64,000 nt of DNA from Gelatoporia subvermispora B (Eukaryota; Basidiomycota; Agaricomycetes; Polyporales; Gelatoporiaceae), in NCBI GenBank assembly GCA_000320605.2, contig KB445808.1, positions 248,001 to 312,000 on the forward strand, given 5' to 3'. The notes under the pieces are model-generated. The model was not told where the DNA came from. It saw only the letters and a program-made list of their open reading frames with translations, and made no database searches. Both the position numbers and the translations under genes were made by a program. Positions 25,622-37,700 of the stretch are shown here, one piece after another (the first letter of the stretch is position 1; the number at the start of each line of letters is the position of its first letter).

Positions 25622-28600
25622 GGTGGTGGTAGTGCAAGAGAAGTACGTGACGACCGCAGCGCGCCGCCAGGGGTGGAGGTGAATCAGACCCCAATCACCA
25701 TGTTTTACGGCAGTTGTTGATTCGCGGTGTCTCCAAAAACATAGCCGCTCGCAAACTGGATGGCCAAGACAGCGAAGGCGATGCAATGCGAGGCAAGATG
25801 TCGAGGTGATGGCTCCGCAAGCTCCAATCGATTGTAACGACCACGTTTGTTGCCAGTAAGCGCCCGAATGTAATCTGTATAGTGCGTGTTTCTATTGGCT
25901 CTTCTCAACGAGGTTGAATCCGCGAACTCCTAACCCAGATCGTAGGCTCTTAACCCTACCTTCAAGCAAGCATAGTGCCTACTTGTCAGTCACACATCCT
26001 GCTTGACAAAGTACGCTGGCTAGGCAAAGACCTGCAGCGTGGTCGGTTATCTGTTTCCTGAAGCACCGCCAAATTATGGAGAACTGTGCGTCGTACTGCG
26101 CAGCTACGGCTACACCCAGCTTCCGGCTCCGCAGCAGTTCTTACGGCTTGCCCTTCCCATTGACCATCGACCACAATGATGCACAACCTCTCTCGACCAA
26201 TCACCTGTCATTCATGTTTCTAGGATCACATCGGCTCTCGCTACTCAAAATTTTGCGTGCTCGCGGGCCCGAAACAACCTCCCAGGATCGAGAGTGGCCC
26301 GAAAATCCCGTCAGGTCCACCTGGTCAGCCTTGGCGGGGATGCTCCGTAATCCCGGGGGCGGGGTGCAAAGGCACGCCTCTTGAGGCGCGCAGAGCTACG
26401 AATATTGAATAATTTCGAGACGATCAGTCCTCGAAGTCCTCCGATGGCGCCTCTAGCCATAAGGCACCCGTGACCGCTTGTGGCGTCCGCTAGAACCACC
26501 TGCACTATATTGTCTACAGTCGCCCGAGCCTCAGGTCCAGCAAGTGATTTCGCGTTGACCAACTCGTACGCGACCTCAAGTCGCAGCTCCTACCTGCAAA
26601 GACTGATAAACGGCAGTTGAAGCCGTCCAGTGCAAAATATTCTGACGGACAAACTTTCGACATCCGACTCGCGGTGCTCGGACTATGCGCAATTGCGATG
26701 ACACCGGCATTACGAATTTATCGATACTGGATTGACCCCAGAGCATGTGCACACATCCGACCTGAAAAAGAGCAGCAGTACCACCGCCCCGGACGTTCGC
26801 AGGTGCCCTCGGACATTCGGACATGGATGTATTTGCTCACATTGATTGTCTATGTTCAAGGACGGGAACACTGAACCCACAGGAGTACCGAACTGAAAAA
26901 AGGTTAGGCGACCAACATGGCGCCGAAGCGCATATGAATATGATTACCCATTGCGCATGCCGAGATGAAACCTGGTATCTAACTTAAGACACGCTCTGTT
27001 GACCCGGTAAATTAGCTCCTGATTTCAAATTGCACACTATCTCATGAATTTGCCGGAATTTTACACTCGATGAGCTGTAACGGCACGAATCCAACTAATC
27101 GTTTGTTGAAGAAAATTTGAGGTTCCACGTCCCGGAGCAGCCGGTGGCGAACACATAGAGTAATACCAGCCTGGATCCTAAAGCACTCTGGTACGCTCAA
27201 CACATACGTCCCGGGGGAAACAGACACGCCAGGTAGCCGGGATGCATGCTGCGGCGAGACATCTGATGATGCCCCGTTGCGGGATAGGACTCCTCCAATC
27301 GGGCTTGTTAAGAAAATATCACAACCTTCTCGAGTTCATTCGCATTACGGGAGCTTCAGGCGATTCATCAGAAATGGCGCGGTATTCTTCAGTCCTGATT
27401 ACTGTTAAGCCCTGGAATCTTTCATTGTGATGGTCCAAGGCCGTGAACAAAGATGCTTGTCTATTTCGACGTAGCAGATATATGATCAATCGCAGTACGA
27501 TCCAGCATCCGTCGGGCCTGAGTAAGATAGGAACTTGCAGTGTACGCCAAACTGGCTGGACTAGGACTTGAGCGCTATGGCCCGTCGGGGCTCTGCGCAC
27601 GGACATATAGACAGCTGCAGTCACTTGTGGAAACGAGCCGGCTAGTATCTGTGGCTGAGTGACCCATTGAGGTCGTAGCCTCCAAGGCCAGGTATCTGAA
27701 TCTGAGGGTATATGACCTTTTGGCATATCCCGGACAGGTGAGGTTTCTAAGGATCGGAAATGTCAACGAGTTGCGATTGTTCCACACTCTTCAGAGCGGA
27801 AGGTCAGCTGTTGCAGATTCACTGAGATAGACAAGCATGGATTGAGTTTGCAATCACAGAAATCGGAAACATCGACTAGAGGAAAGGTCTGCGTGCTCCC
27901 TACCTATCGGGCACGTCGTCGTCGGAAAAAATATAGATATCCCTGCCGCTCGAGTCAGTCTCGTCCATCCATCACCAGTTAGCTTCGGGAGCGATGGATG
28001 GCGCTGACAGGTTTGATTGTTTAAATCAGCGGTGGCAACCAGTGACACTACTGACGGATCGCAGCGTACTTCAGACGTTTAGCCGCCCGAGGAAAGATAG
28101 TGGTCTATGAGGAATATGAATCGTATACACTGGTCTGCAATATCATCAGAGCCGTTGGCGAGAAGGGATGGACAGGGCGACAGAGTGATGGGACCTAGTA
28201 GAGATATATGGTGGATGTAGGTCATGATGGTGACCGAGATCATGGCAGTGATAACACTGGTATGTGCAGGGTACAGTACTCTAATTGTTTGGAAATCGAT
28301 GAATTGGGACGCAAACTCACTGGCACACATACCCAGAAAGCAAGTCACCCTCTCTGGTCCCCGGATCCATAATGGTCGCGAGGAAGACAATCGCGGGCAC
28401 CGTCGATGATTACACTGAGCTTGCGCGGTTTCGCAGGAGAAATAACAATTGCTTTTAGCGATTGTAAAGCGCCGATGACCACCGCTAGTGCTCATAGGAG
28501 ATGAAGTCGCGGCTGAACAAGATGGATTCGCGACCGAACAAGAGGAACTAATGTTGAAGTCGCAGCCAAGTGAGAGGACGGCTGACCGGCCCGGCCCGAC

Positions 28601-30111
28601 GCCTCGATTTGGGCAGTGTGCAGTGCTCTCATCTTACAGTTTGAACTCAAATTACCATGGCATCTAGACTTCTGTGTTATCTCAACCTTATTGCTTATTG
28701 ACCGTGCCGGGTAATATATCTCCTCCTCCTCCTCCTCCTCCTCCTCCTCAAAATACAAGTCGTTCGATGCTGGTCTCGGAAGGTGGCAGGCAAAATTTGC
28801 CAGCAGACTCTCGCACGGCTCGGTCGCGCTAGAATCTGGGTTAGCGACAACGTGCATCTCATGCGGCCATCACAGTCAAGCCTGATAGACGAATGATTTG
28901 GTTGCCCACCCATCAATGCCCCGTACGCAGATCAAGTCTTGCTCCAGGAGGTCGGAGGGTGCCCAGAGAAGTACGGTGAATATTTTGGTTGTAGGAGGAC
29001 TTCACAGCGGCATCAACACAGTTGACGGTATGTGCGTGTCGACGTCGTCGCAGTAATGCCTTGAAGGCTTCATTTGCTAAGCGAGGCGCCTGGTGTTGCC
29101 CTTCTGCAACTTGACGAAGGGAAGCGGAAGGGATCGTGGGGGCAACTTACATTCGCTCGCCCCGAAGGTCACGGATCTTGCCTCTGTGAGCGCGTACGAA
29201 GGCTCAGCCAGCGCCCAACAACCTACGACAGATTGGGAAAGGCTCGTCGCCAGGGATGATGCATCTTGTGCCGGCATTCCCACTCACTGTCAATGTGCTA
29301 TCTTGATCGTGCTCGACAGAACTGGTCGGAGGCAACAGCCTGATGACCAACTGGCTGACCACCCACAAGTGCAATGCGGCAGCACCCACTCTTCAGGCCG
29401 ACTCGTGCATTCACCGTCCGTCGCCGTGTTCCTGATCTGCCCGCGAAAGCGACTGTAGGCGAAGGCAACTCCGAGACATAACGGAGGCTGCACGTGGAAC
29501 CGAAGCGCAAGGGTAGCCTCATCAGGCCCTGCTCGTAGCTATACGACATGCTGCGCGCCATCGGACAGAAGGTGCAGATGTACAGCGAATTATGCGGTAA
29601 AGGTGCGGCGTGCGCGCGGGCAATGGATGCCGACACCGGCGCCATCTGACACAAGGCCACCGCATGCCGAATGTGCCGAGTGCATCTGCTCTAGGTGCAT
29701 ATTTTGTGTTCGTCTGCAGGTTCAGGACCATGTTTCCAGAGAAGACTTACTGGCTGCAATGACGCGTTTTTGGAGCGGTGGGGGACACCAGCATCGTCAC
29801 CGGCGTCCCCGGCGGGCCCGCGAAACCGAACGGCGGCTGCCAAGCAAGCGTCATTTGAGCGCCCCAAATCAGATCAATTGGGAATGTTGCCGAGCCGGAC
29901 ACGACTTTCCTCTTCCCCACTTCCGTGGCGATGCCTCCGCCACAGCCTTCCGAAATCCGATGGCTGAGGGCGCGCTCGCGCCGGGCCAGGTGGCGACTAG
30001 AGTCTGTGCCCGCGCTAAGTTAGCTGCGCGTTGGGCCCACGAGGTACTTATACGCCGCCCCATGGCCCTCGCACGGCATAGTGTAACCCCCTCCACCCCC
30101 TCCGACACAAA
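25622..30111. other. Large gene-empty gap (about 4.5 kb)
   Basis: This stretch separates GT8 copies 3 and 4, which point away from each other. I found no frame with family features in six frames and no splice pattern joining short frames. The only clear repeat is the TCC tract at 28719-28749. An open frame at 29603-30115 just before copy 4 has no protein-like character. The region could hold decayed mobile DNA or non-coding transcripts, but I cannot show either. Confidence 0.4.
28719..28749. repeat. (TCC)n trinucleotide microsatellite
   Basis: About ten uninterrupted TCC units (GGA on the minus strand) directly follow an AT-rich segment. No coding frame uses it with confidence. It is probably a simple repeat that varies between strains. 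Confidence 0.9.
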
Positions 30112-31498
30112 ATGAAGTACGACGACTATCTGCCTGTATGGGACGAGAAGAAGGCGCAGAGGCTTCGAAATGGCTCCCGGCGATGTTCTTGGGTTCCTAT
30201 AGCCGTCGCGATATCGGTGCTCCTCAATGTAATTTTCGTCTTCGGTCCTAAGAAAGCGATACCGTCGGGAAACCCGCAAGCTCCATCATTAACAGCTTTG
30301 GACAACTATCAACATTTGTGAGTGACTGTTCCGCGTCGTGTATGATGTAGGGATTAGAGAGCATCGCGTTGTTGTTGGGGTTGGGCGACTCGTTGAGGGG
30401 TAAGCATAGGGGTAGATACTATACGACGCCCGCATCTACCGGAGCTACACGTTCCTACCAGATCGTGGTCCACTTCACCGTGAAACGTGTCGTCGCATTG
30501 TGAATATGGCTTATGCCCGAAAAGCTTCGACGCTCGCACCTTCCCCAGTATTATGATGTTGTAAGGAGCAACTCGCTGATAACATCGCTTTGATCTCATT
30601 TAGGAATTCGCAGCCAATCGTCAATGCAGCATTCATGTCCACAACAACACCAGTAAACTCCAACGAGAACATGATCGTCACGAGTCTGTACACCGATGCT
30701 TTCGCACCAGGCGTCGCAACACTAGGGCACACTCTCAATAAAGTGAACAGTAGCGCAGGCCGCTTACTCTTGTATCTCCCTGAAAAGATCTCGTCCCGTG
30801 CTCTATGCATCGCAACGTCAACTGGATTCATTCCTTATCCCATCAAGCGCATACCGCCCCCTTACGAAGGGGTGCACCCACACTTCCTAGACCAATACTC
30901 CAAGCTGACGCTATGGTCGCTCGACAGCCTGGGTGTGCAGAGTCTCGTATACCTTGACGCGGACACGCTCGTGCAGCGCAACTTTGACGAGCTCTTCAGC
31001 GTGCCGTTCAACTTCGGCGCGGTGCCTGACGTGTACATCGACGAGCCCGGCTTCACGCTCGGCTTCAACGCGGGCATGCTCTTCCTTCGACCGTCTTCAT
31101 CCGTCTTCGAGCGCATGGTCGCGCAGATCGGTACCGCGAACTACCGTGCGGAAGACGCCGAGCAATCATTCCTGAACCACTTCTATGGCTCCGAGGCCGT
31201 ACGTCTCCCCTACGCGTACAACGCGAACCTCGCGATCAAGCGCAGAAAACCCGAGCTCTGGGTCGACCTCAAGAAGGAGGCACGCGTTGTGCACTATACG
31301 CTAGTCAAGCCGTTTTTGCAGGGCGACTACGAGGAGGTCGAGGTCACGCAGTTAGAGAAGAACGTCGTCGGCCAATATGGCGCGTGGGGCGGCCTGTTCA
31401 AGGAGGAGCTCGACGACTGGGCGGAGGCCTGGAGGGAGACGCTCCAGTTGCATGGTACGATGATTGCGGAATGCCGTAGGGGTCATTACCGCGTATAG
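30112..31498 (+). CDS. GT8-family glycosyltransferase, copy 4
   Basis: Two exons (30112-30317, 30604-31498) give 366 residues. The head (MKYDDYLPVWDEKKAQRLR) leads into an anchor (VPIAVAISVLLNVIFVFG) and a stem ending DNYQHL. The catalytic domain shows VTSLYTDAFAPGVATLGHTL, D187-A-D in LVYLDADTLV, DVYIDEPGFTLGFNAGMLFLRPSS, EQSFLNHFYGSEAVRLPYAYNANLAIKRRKPE and HYTLVKPF. It pairs with copy 3 by sequence and by its long intron (286 bp), in the same phase-2 position as all other copies. Product and substrate are unknown. A Golgi-type transferase is the likely class. Confidence 0.88.
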
Positions 31499-31929
31499 CT
31501 GGCCTTCGGGAGGTGAGCTCGAACCATGTGAATAGTTTCGTACGGTTGCTGACGCGAGCGCAAGTTAATCGTTGATGACGCTCGAACTTGGCGGAAGAGC
31601 GAAATCGGCCCCGCCACGTTGGTATTCTTTGCATATCTTGAATGGTCTCGAAATTGCAAGATTGGGGATCGGGGACTTGGATAAACGGCGGCGCACGCCG
31701 CCCCACAAGATATTAATTTATCTACCGATGTAGTCTTCAACGCATGTAATTCTACCTCCAACATTTCCCACTTCCGGGCCATACTATACGGGACGTACAT
31801 ACACAGGGTGTTTTGTTATTTGCTGTTGGATCAATGCACGATGATTTGGATTCAGGTGGAGCGAAGCCAAGGTGTCCGCACAGAACGAACGAATGAATAT
31901 GTACACATAGCTTATTGTCGAGAACGGTC
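31499..31929. other. Convergent intergenic spacer
   Basis: About 430 bp between the 3' ends of GT8 copy 4 and the HAUS3-like gene. It should hold both terminators. No gene or repeat is visible. Confidence 0.4.
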
Positions 31930-34105
31930 TTACATCCTCCCAGACCAATCCTCCACGAATGCGGTTACCTTGCGCGTCTCTCGAGAACTCCATTCCGTCG
32001 CCTTTGTCGTTGTGGCAACGTCGTCAACCAGCGCCACTCTGAAAATGTACTTGAACTGACCTTTCGGAGTCTGTCAATCTCACCGGCCATCCCACGCACT
32101 CGAGCTTGCGCGTCCTTCTCGAGCTCGACCACTTCCTCAGGTGGGCCGAACGGCGCGGACGTGTTGACAGGCGATTTGGCATAGACGCAAGAAAGAGAGG
32201 GCATATGCTGTTCGGCCCTGCGACGCGAAGATCTGTGATCTGTCATGGTATGCGACACCGATGATCCACTCACAATCTGTCCAGTTGAGACGGTAGGTCA
32301 CGCGCCCATTTGTCGTCGTCTCGCTTCACGTTGTGGAGTTGGTCGAATGCATCCTTCACTTCATTACCGATATCTTCCGAATCCAATAGGACCAAAGGAC
32401 CGGCATCGGGGCATCGGTATGCTACCGAGTAACTATATAAGCAGATGTCGCAGCCAATCTCATACGGGCCACTCACCCTGTGACTCCTTGAGTACGTCAC
32501 TCAAGCTTTGTTCTAATGCCTGCTCGCGCTCGGTGGGCCGACTGGTGGTCTTCGCGGCTCTCTGGGCGCACTCTGCATCATTGAGTACGTCACCGAGCTC
32601 TTCGATCAGGGCAATTATTGATGCTTCTGACTCTACTGACAGGTTCATCGCGGCTGCGAGTTGACCGTGGAGTCCGAAAATGCCTGGCACAAGGTCCTCA
32701 AAGCGTTCAAGGGTCTATCATGCATCAATATTGATTGGAATCATGCTGTACGCACACGAGACGCACAAAGTCTAGAATTTGCTCACGAGCGGAGAGCAAG
32801 GCGGCCTGGTCCAAATTCCATGCGCGACCTAGTTCGTCAACGATTCCCACTGGATTGCTAGGGGGAACGTCGTCGGCCGCGTCTGAGGAGAGCTCTGCAA
32901 GAATATGGTTTATGGTGTGCGCTTTATCCTTGCTCCTAACGCCGCGTTCGAGCACTTCGGAAATGGCGTCAAGCTCCGAGCAGTACGCTGAGCCCATATT
33001 TAGCGGCCCTTTTTGACTATCAAATGTCGCGAGGAGCTTATGCAATCTCGCTGCTTCCTCTTGTAAGTCCCGCGGGGTTGAAAGAGATCGTTCTTTGGCT
33101 TCAATTTCTTGTAAACTTCTTTCGATTTCGTGTACGATTGTGTCACGGATGCTTGCGAAGCGATCCAGATCCTTTCTACGCGCATATAATAGGCCGATAC
33201 CCTCGGGATTGTCACCCGCTGAACCTCCAGAAAAGTGTGAATCGAGTGAATCAAGGCAAACATCAGGGACCGAGTACTGTACCTAGGCGAGCTGTAAAAG
33301 CGTCCAGAAGGCGGTTTGCAGTGCCTTTAGATTTCAACGTGCATGCGTCCGCCTGACCGACCAAAAATCATGAATGCTCTGGATAGCTGTGTGTCCTACT
33401 CACCTGTATCGAACATTCATGCAGCATCTCTTCGAGAGTGCTAATTTCTGTTGAGTCATTATGTATCTGTAAACGGAGGCTTTCCATCCTTCTCTTGAAA
33501 TCTCTCGACATCAACCTGAGATTTGTCATCAGCATAGAAGGAGAGACCGAAATTGAAACTGTCTAACTCATATTGTTTGAGACGCCTCTTTAGGTTTTGC
33601 GTCTCGTTATCAAAAAGTCTAGCCTCTTCCTCAGAAAACGTGGCCCGTTCGCTAGCAGGTGTATGGAGTCAACCTTCTTTGCAATAACATCTTTAGCAAA
33701 TGCCTACTGTAGGACCGAAGGGGTCACGTAGACACCTGGAGATGCACATGTCATCCTGTGGTCGCTATTATACTGGAGAATATCAATGGTCTGCATGCTT
33801 TGTACTCACACAATCAGCCTGTGATATGCACGAAACACACAGCAATTCACTCACATCTTAAGCTCTTCACTTTCCAAGGCAATATTCTTGATGGTTGCTC
33901 GAAGTATATCGCCTTCGGTCAGATATGCATCACCAGAGATGCTGGGAGCAATACAGCCGTGTTGCAGTTGGTCAATCAGCCAATCCAACATGGCTCTTCC
34001 GGCGGGTAGATCGAGGGCCCATTCAAGTTCCTCGGGATCAAGCTTCGGGCCGCCCAGGGATGTAACGAGGTTGCACAAAGCCTCAGTCGTTTTGATTTCG
34101 CTCAT
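31930..34105 (-). CDS. Coiled-coil protein, probable HAUS3-like augmin subunit
   Basis: My model has ten exons: 34105-33855, 33755-33708, 33651-33568, 33515-33404, 33352-33283, 33218-32767, 32714-32477, 32421-32274, 32232-32061 and 32001-31930. It gives 548 residues, all in phase. The N-terminus (ALCNLVTSLGGPKLDPEELEWALDLPAGRAMLDWLIDQL) resembles the HAUS3 N-terminal domain in its order of a leucine-rich helix, a Lys-Leu loop, an EW-L box and a WL box. The rest is almost all heptad-like helix (ERATFSEEEARLFDNETQNLKRRL, IRDTIVHEIERSLQEIEAKERS, and others). Length is close to vertebrate HAUS3 (about 600). Augmin binds spindle microtubules and recruits gamma-tubulin to branch new ones. The assignment rests on remembered family features, so another mitotic coiled-coil protein is possible. 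The second and third exons are the least certain. Confidence 0.6.
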
Positions 34106-34723
34106 TACGGCTGTTGTGAGGAGTTTCGATAGATGTTCAATACGGCCACGAGTATTCAGTGTCTAGGAGGACCGGGAGAAAGTCGTCCGCAGGTTTGGCC
34201 TTGAAAGTCTTGGACGCGCGTCGGGCTGCCATTGACAGTAGAAGCGCTCAATTATAAGACTTCGTTTCTCGTACAACAATCGCCGACAATTGGGTTGTTC
34301 AGGCTTCGTGCTCAAGGGTTTTGACGCGTCGCTTCTCATTAATGCGTGTTAAACAATGGGCGCTGCAACGTCCGGATTGTTCGTTGCCACCGGCGAAATA
34401 CAACAACAATTGCTAGAAACTCTTACCTCTTTCGGAGCGTTCTATAGATGGCCACAAGCACGCTTACAGTCCATTAGAACCCCGAAGGCAAGGCTATTTC
34501 GGAGCTTCAACTTTGCTAACCACACTTCGGGCTCCGAAGACAAAGCAGAACGACCTGCAAAGCTCGGTGGCGGCGCTCCACGACGCCGAGGACAAGGGGG
34601 AACGAGGCCGCAAGCTCTTTGGTCCAGGACCACCACATCATCTTCCGTCTTTCTCTCTCTCTCCGTCCAGCAAAGGATCTGGCTACACTCTTTTGATATT
34701 ACACGCTGCTACTCGACACAGCG
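34106..34723. other. Divergent promoter region
   Basis: These 618 bp lie between the starts of the HAUS3-like gene (leftward) and the CSC1-like gene (rightward). A CT-rich stretch at 34640-34680 (repeated TC) just before the second start is typical of fungal promoters. No other feature seen. Confidence 0.5.
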
Positions 34724-37700
34724 ATGTCGAACTCGAGCTCTCTGAGCGACTTGATCAGTCAGGATGCTCAGCTTCGGACGCTGGCGCCCGCTGCCGTGGG
34801 TTCTCAGGTGCTGCTGATGACAGTGGTCTCGGTGAGTGGAAGCGGAAGGGTCGACTTGGAAGGAAGCAGGGAATTCATGCTCTACAGGCCGCTACCATCC
34901 TGGCTTTCAACATTCTTCGTCCCAGGAATAAGGTATGGTGGCGCTGCGTGAACCGAATAGCAGACGCTAAAAATCACGGACACCTCATAGGTCGTCTACG
35001 AGCCCAAGGTGAAGTATCACGAAGGCAACAAGGAGCCACCACGCGCATCCGACTCGCTACTTGGATGGATCTCGCCGCTTATCCACACGAAAGAACCCGA
35101 GCTGGTCGACAAGATTGGGCTCGATGCAGCGCTCTTCCTCCGATTTCTCCGCATGTGCCGCTGGCTGTTTACATGCATTGCGTTTCTCACCTGCGCTGCT
35201 CTCATCCCCGTGAACGTGACCTACAACCTGCGACACGTCCCGTCCAAGAGCCGCGATGTGCTCTCTATGCTCACGATCCGCGACGTCAAGGGCCAGTTGC
35301 TGTACATCCACGTCGTTGCTACATACGCGATCTCTGCGGCAGTGATGGCATTCACGTGGTGGAACTGGCAAGCAGTGATTCGGCTGCGACGGGCCTGGTT
35401 CCGCTCGCCGGAATATGTGCAATCGTTCTACGCGCGGACACTGATGGTCACGGAGGTTCCCCGCAAGCTTCAATCGGACGAAGGGCTTCGTGCGATCTTT
35501 GAGTCCCTGCAAATGCCGTACCCCACGACGTCCGTCCACATCGGGCGGAAAGTCGGGAAACTGCCGGAGCTGATCGAGTACTACAATACTGCGGTCCGGG
35601 AGTTGGAAGAAGTGTTGGTGCGATACCTGAAAGACGGAAAGATCGGGAAGAAGCGGCCGACGATCCACCTTGGTGGGTTCATGTGCTTTGGAGGCGAGAA
35701 GAAGGATGCTATTGACTTCTACACGTATGTGTCGCACTCTGTGCATGTGTGCCCGACAACTCACACACATAATTTGCTCAGGGCGAAGCTCCAGCGGTGC
35801 GAAAGGGCCATCGAGGAGTACCGTAGGCAGATTGACACACGGAAGCCCGAGAAGTACGGATTCGCATCCATGGCAGCCGTTCCCTATGCGCACATTGTAG
35901 CCAATATGCTCCGGAATAAGCGCCCCAAGGGATCATACATCGCACTTGCACCGAATCCCAAGGACATTGTGAGAAATTTCATGTGCATGAGTTTGTGCAC
36001 CGGGACTGACCCGCGCTAGATCTGGAGCAATCTCAGCAAGTCCAAGAATGAGATCCGGCGAAACAAGATGATGGGCTGGATCTACCTCTGCGTTGTCTGC
36101 TTCTTCAACACTGTCCCGCTCCTTATCATTTCGTTCCTGGCTAACCTTGCTTCCGTGAGCGCTTGAGGTGTTTGCTCTTTCCCCGCATTGGTGCTGACGC
36201 GCATGCAGCTGACGACATACGTTCCATTCTTGCAACGCTGGTCCGACAGCTCGCCCGGCACATTCACATTCCTCTCTGGTGTGCTGCCGCCGGCAGTCTC
36301 TGCCCTGTTCGGCTATGCGCTTCCGATTTTCATGCGCAAGCTATCCAAGTACCAGGGTGCCACGACCCACTCTCGTCTTGATCGTGCCGTCGTCGCGCGG
36401 TACTTCGCATTCCTGGTCATCTCTCAGCTGATCATCTTCACTCTGATTGGTGTCTTATTCAGTATGTTTCGTCTCCTGCTGACTCGTGCATCGGCTGACG
36501 ATTGTATGCCCTGATAGATTCCGTGAGGGAGATTGTGGAACAGATCGGAGAGCACAAGAGTTTCCATACCATTCTCCAGAACATTGACACATTACCCGGG
36601 GAGATCAACAGCACTTACATTGACCAGTCGTCGTACTGGCTGACATATTTCCCGTGCGTGTCTTTGCACGAATCCTATACTTCTCAACTGAAAATGTCCC
36701 AGCCTTCGCGGTTTCCTTGTTCTGTTTGATCTTGCACAGATCCTCAAGCTTGTGATCGTATCCATCAAGACTCAGTACGTAGCTCGGATCTGGGTGTTGA
36801 TTCTTTGACTAAGCCCAAGAATAATACAGTTTGTTCGGACGCACGCCACGCCAGCACAGAGAATGGACTGAACCACCGGAATTCGAATATGCTATATACT
36901 AGTGCGTGAATCCGCTTGATTCTGTCTTGTACTCGGTATTGATCATGAATGATTTGAAGCTCTAATATGGTACGTTGTGGTCTTTGCCGTTACTCCTTAG
37001 GGGCGCAGCTTTTCTGATTCTGATGGGATGCAGCTGTTCATGGGCTGTGTTGGCTTGTTCTTTGCACCACTCGCTCCCCTTGTCGCTGTCGCCGCTGCTG
37101 TTGTGTTCTGGGTTAGCTCCTGGGTGTACAAGTATCAGCTCATGTTCGTATATGTCTCAAGGGTTGAGACCGGTGGAGTATGTCTTACTCCTCCTCATTA
37201 CTGAAAAGGATCTGACTGTCTTTTGATAGCGCATCTGGAACGTCATCACCAACCGGCTGCTGATGTCCCTAATGCTTATGCAGGCTATCATGGTCCTGAG
37301 TGAGTCGCATATCAAACATTCCTTTGCTATATCTAGCTGATGTGCATGCGTACAGCTATGGGCCTTCAGCATGGTTTCAAATCCCTGGAATGGCTCGCAA
37401 CGATTCCGCCTATCCTGTTCGTGCTCGTGTTCAAGGCCTACATGAACCGCGTCTACAAACCCGCGTTCCAATACTACATCCCCACGGACGAGGAGCTCCG
37501 ACAGGCACACATTCACCATTCCGACAACTCGGGCAAGAAGCTCGAGAAGCGTTTCGGCCACCCGGCGCTGCATGCGGAACTCTTCACGCCCATGGTACAC
37601 GCCAACATGACGCACTTGCTCGCGCAAGTGTACTCGGGCAAGATTGACAACGTTGAGACGAAGCTGGACGATATTGGCGGGAAGACGACCGACGCACGGG

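Noticed and set aside
28719..28749. Possible repeat array (CRISPR-like)
   Set aside because: Units are three bases with no spacers, so it is a simple microsatellite in a eukaryotic genome.
29603..30115. 170-residue frame just before GT8 copy 4
   Set aside because: Composition is Arg/Pro-rich and no motif is recognisable. It ends at the start codon of the real gene, so it is promoter sequence.
34513..35502. 329-residue plus-strand frame over the start of the CSC1-like gene
   Set aside because: It covers the same bases in another frame. The CSC1 frame has clear family motifs and this one has none.
35057..35893. 278-residue open frame antisense to the CSC1-like gene
   Set aside because: It is a shadow of the long exon 3 of a well-supported gene, with composition typical of an antisense frame and no family features.
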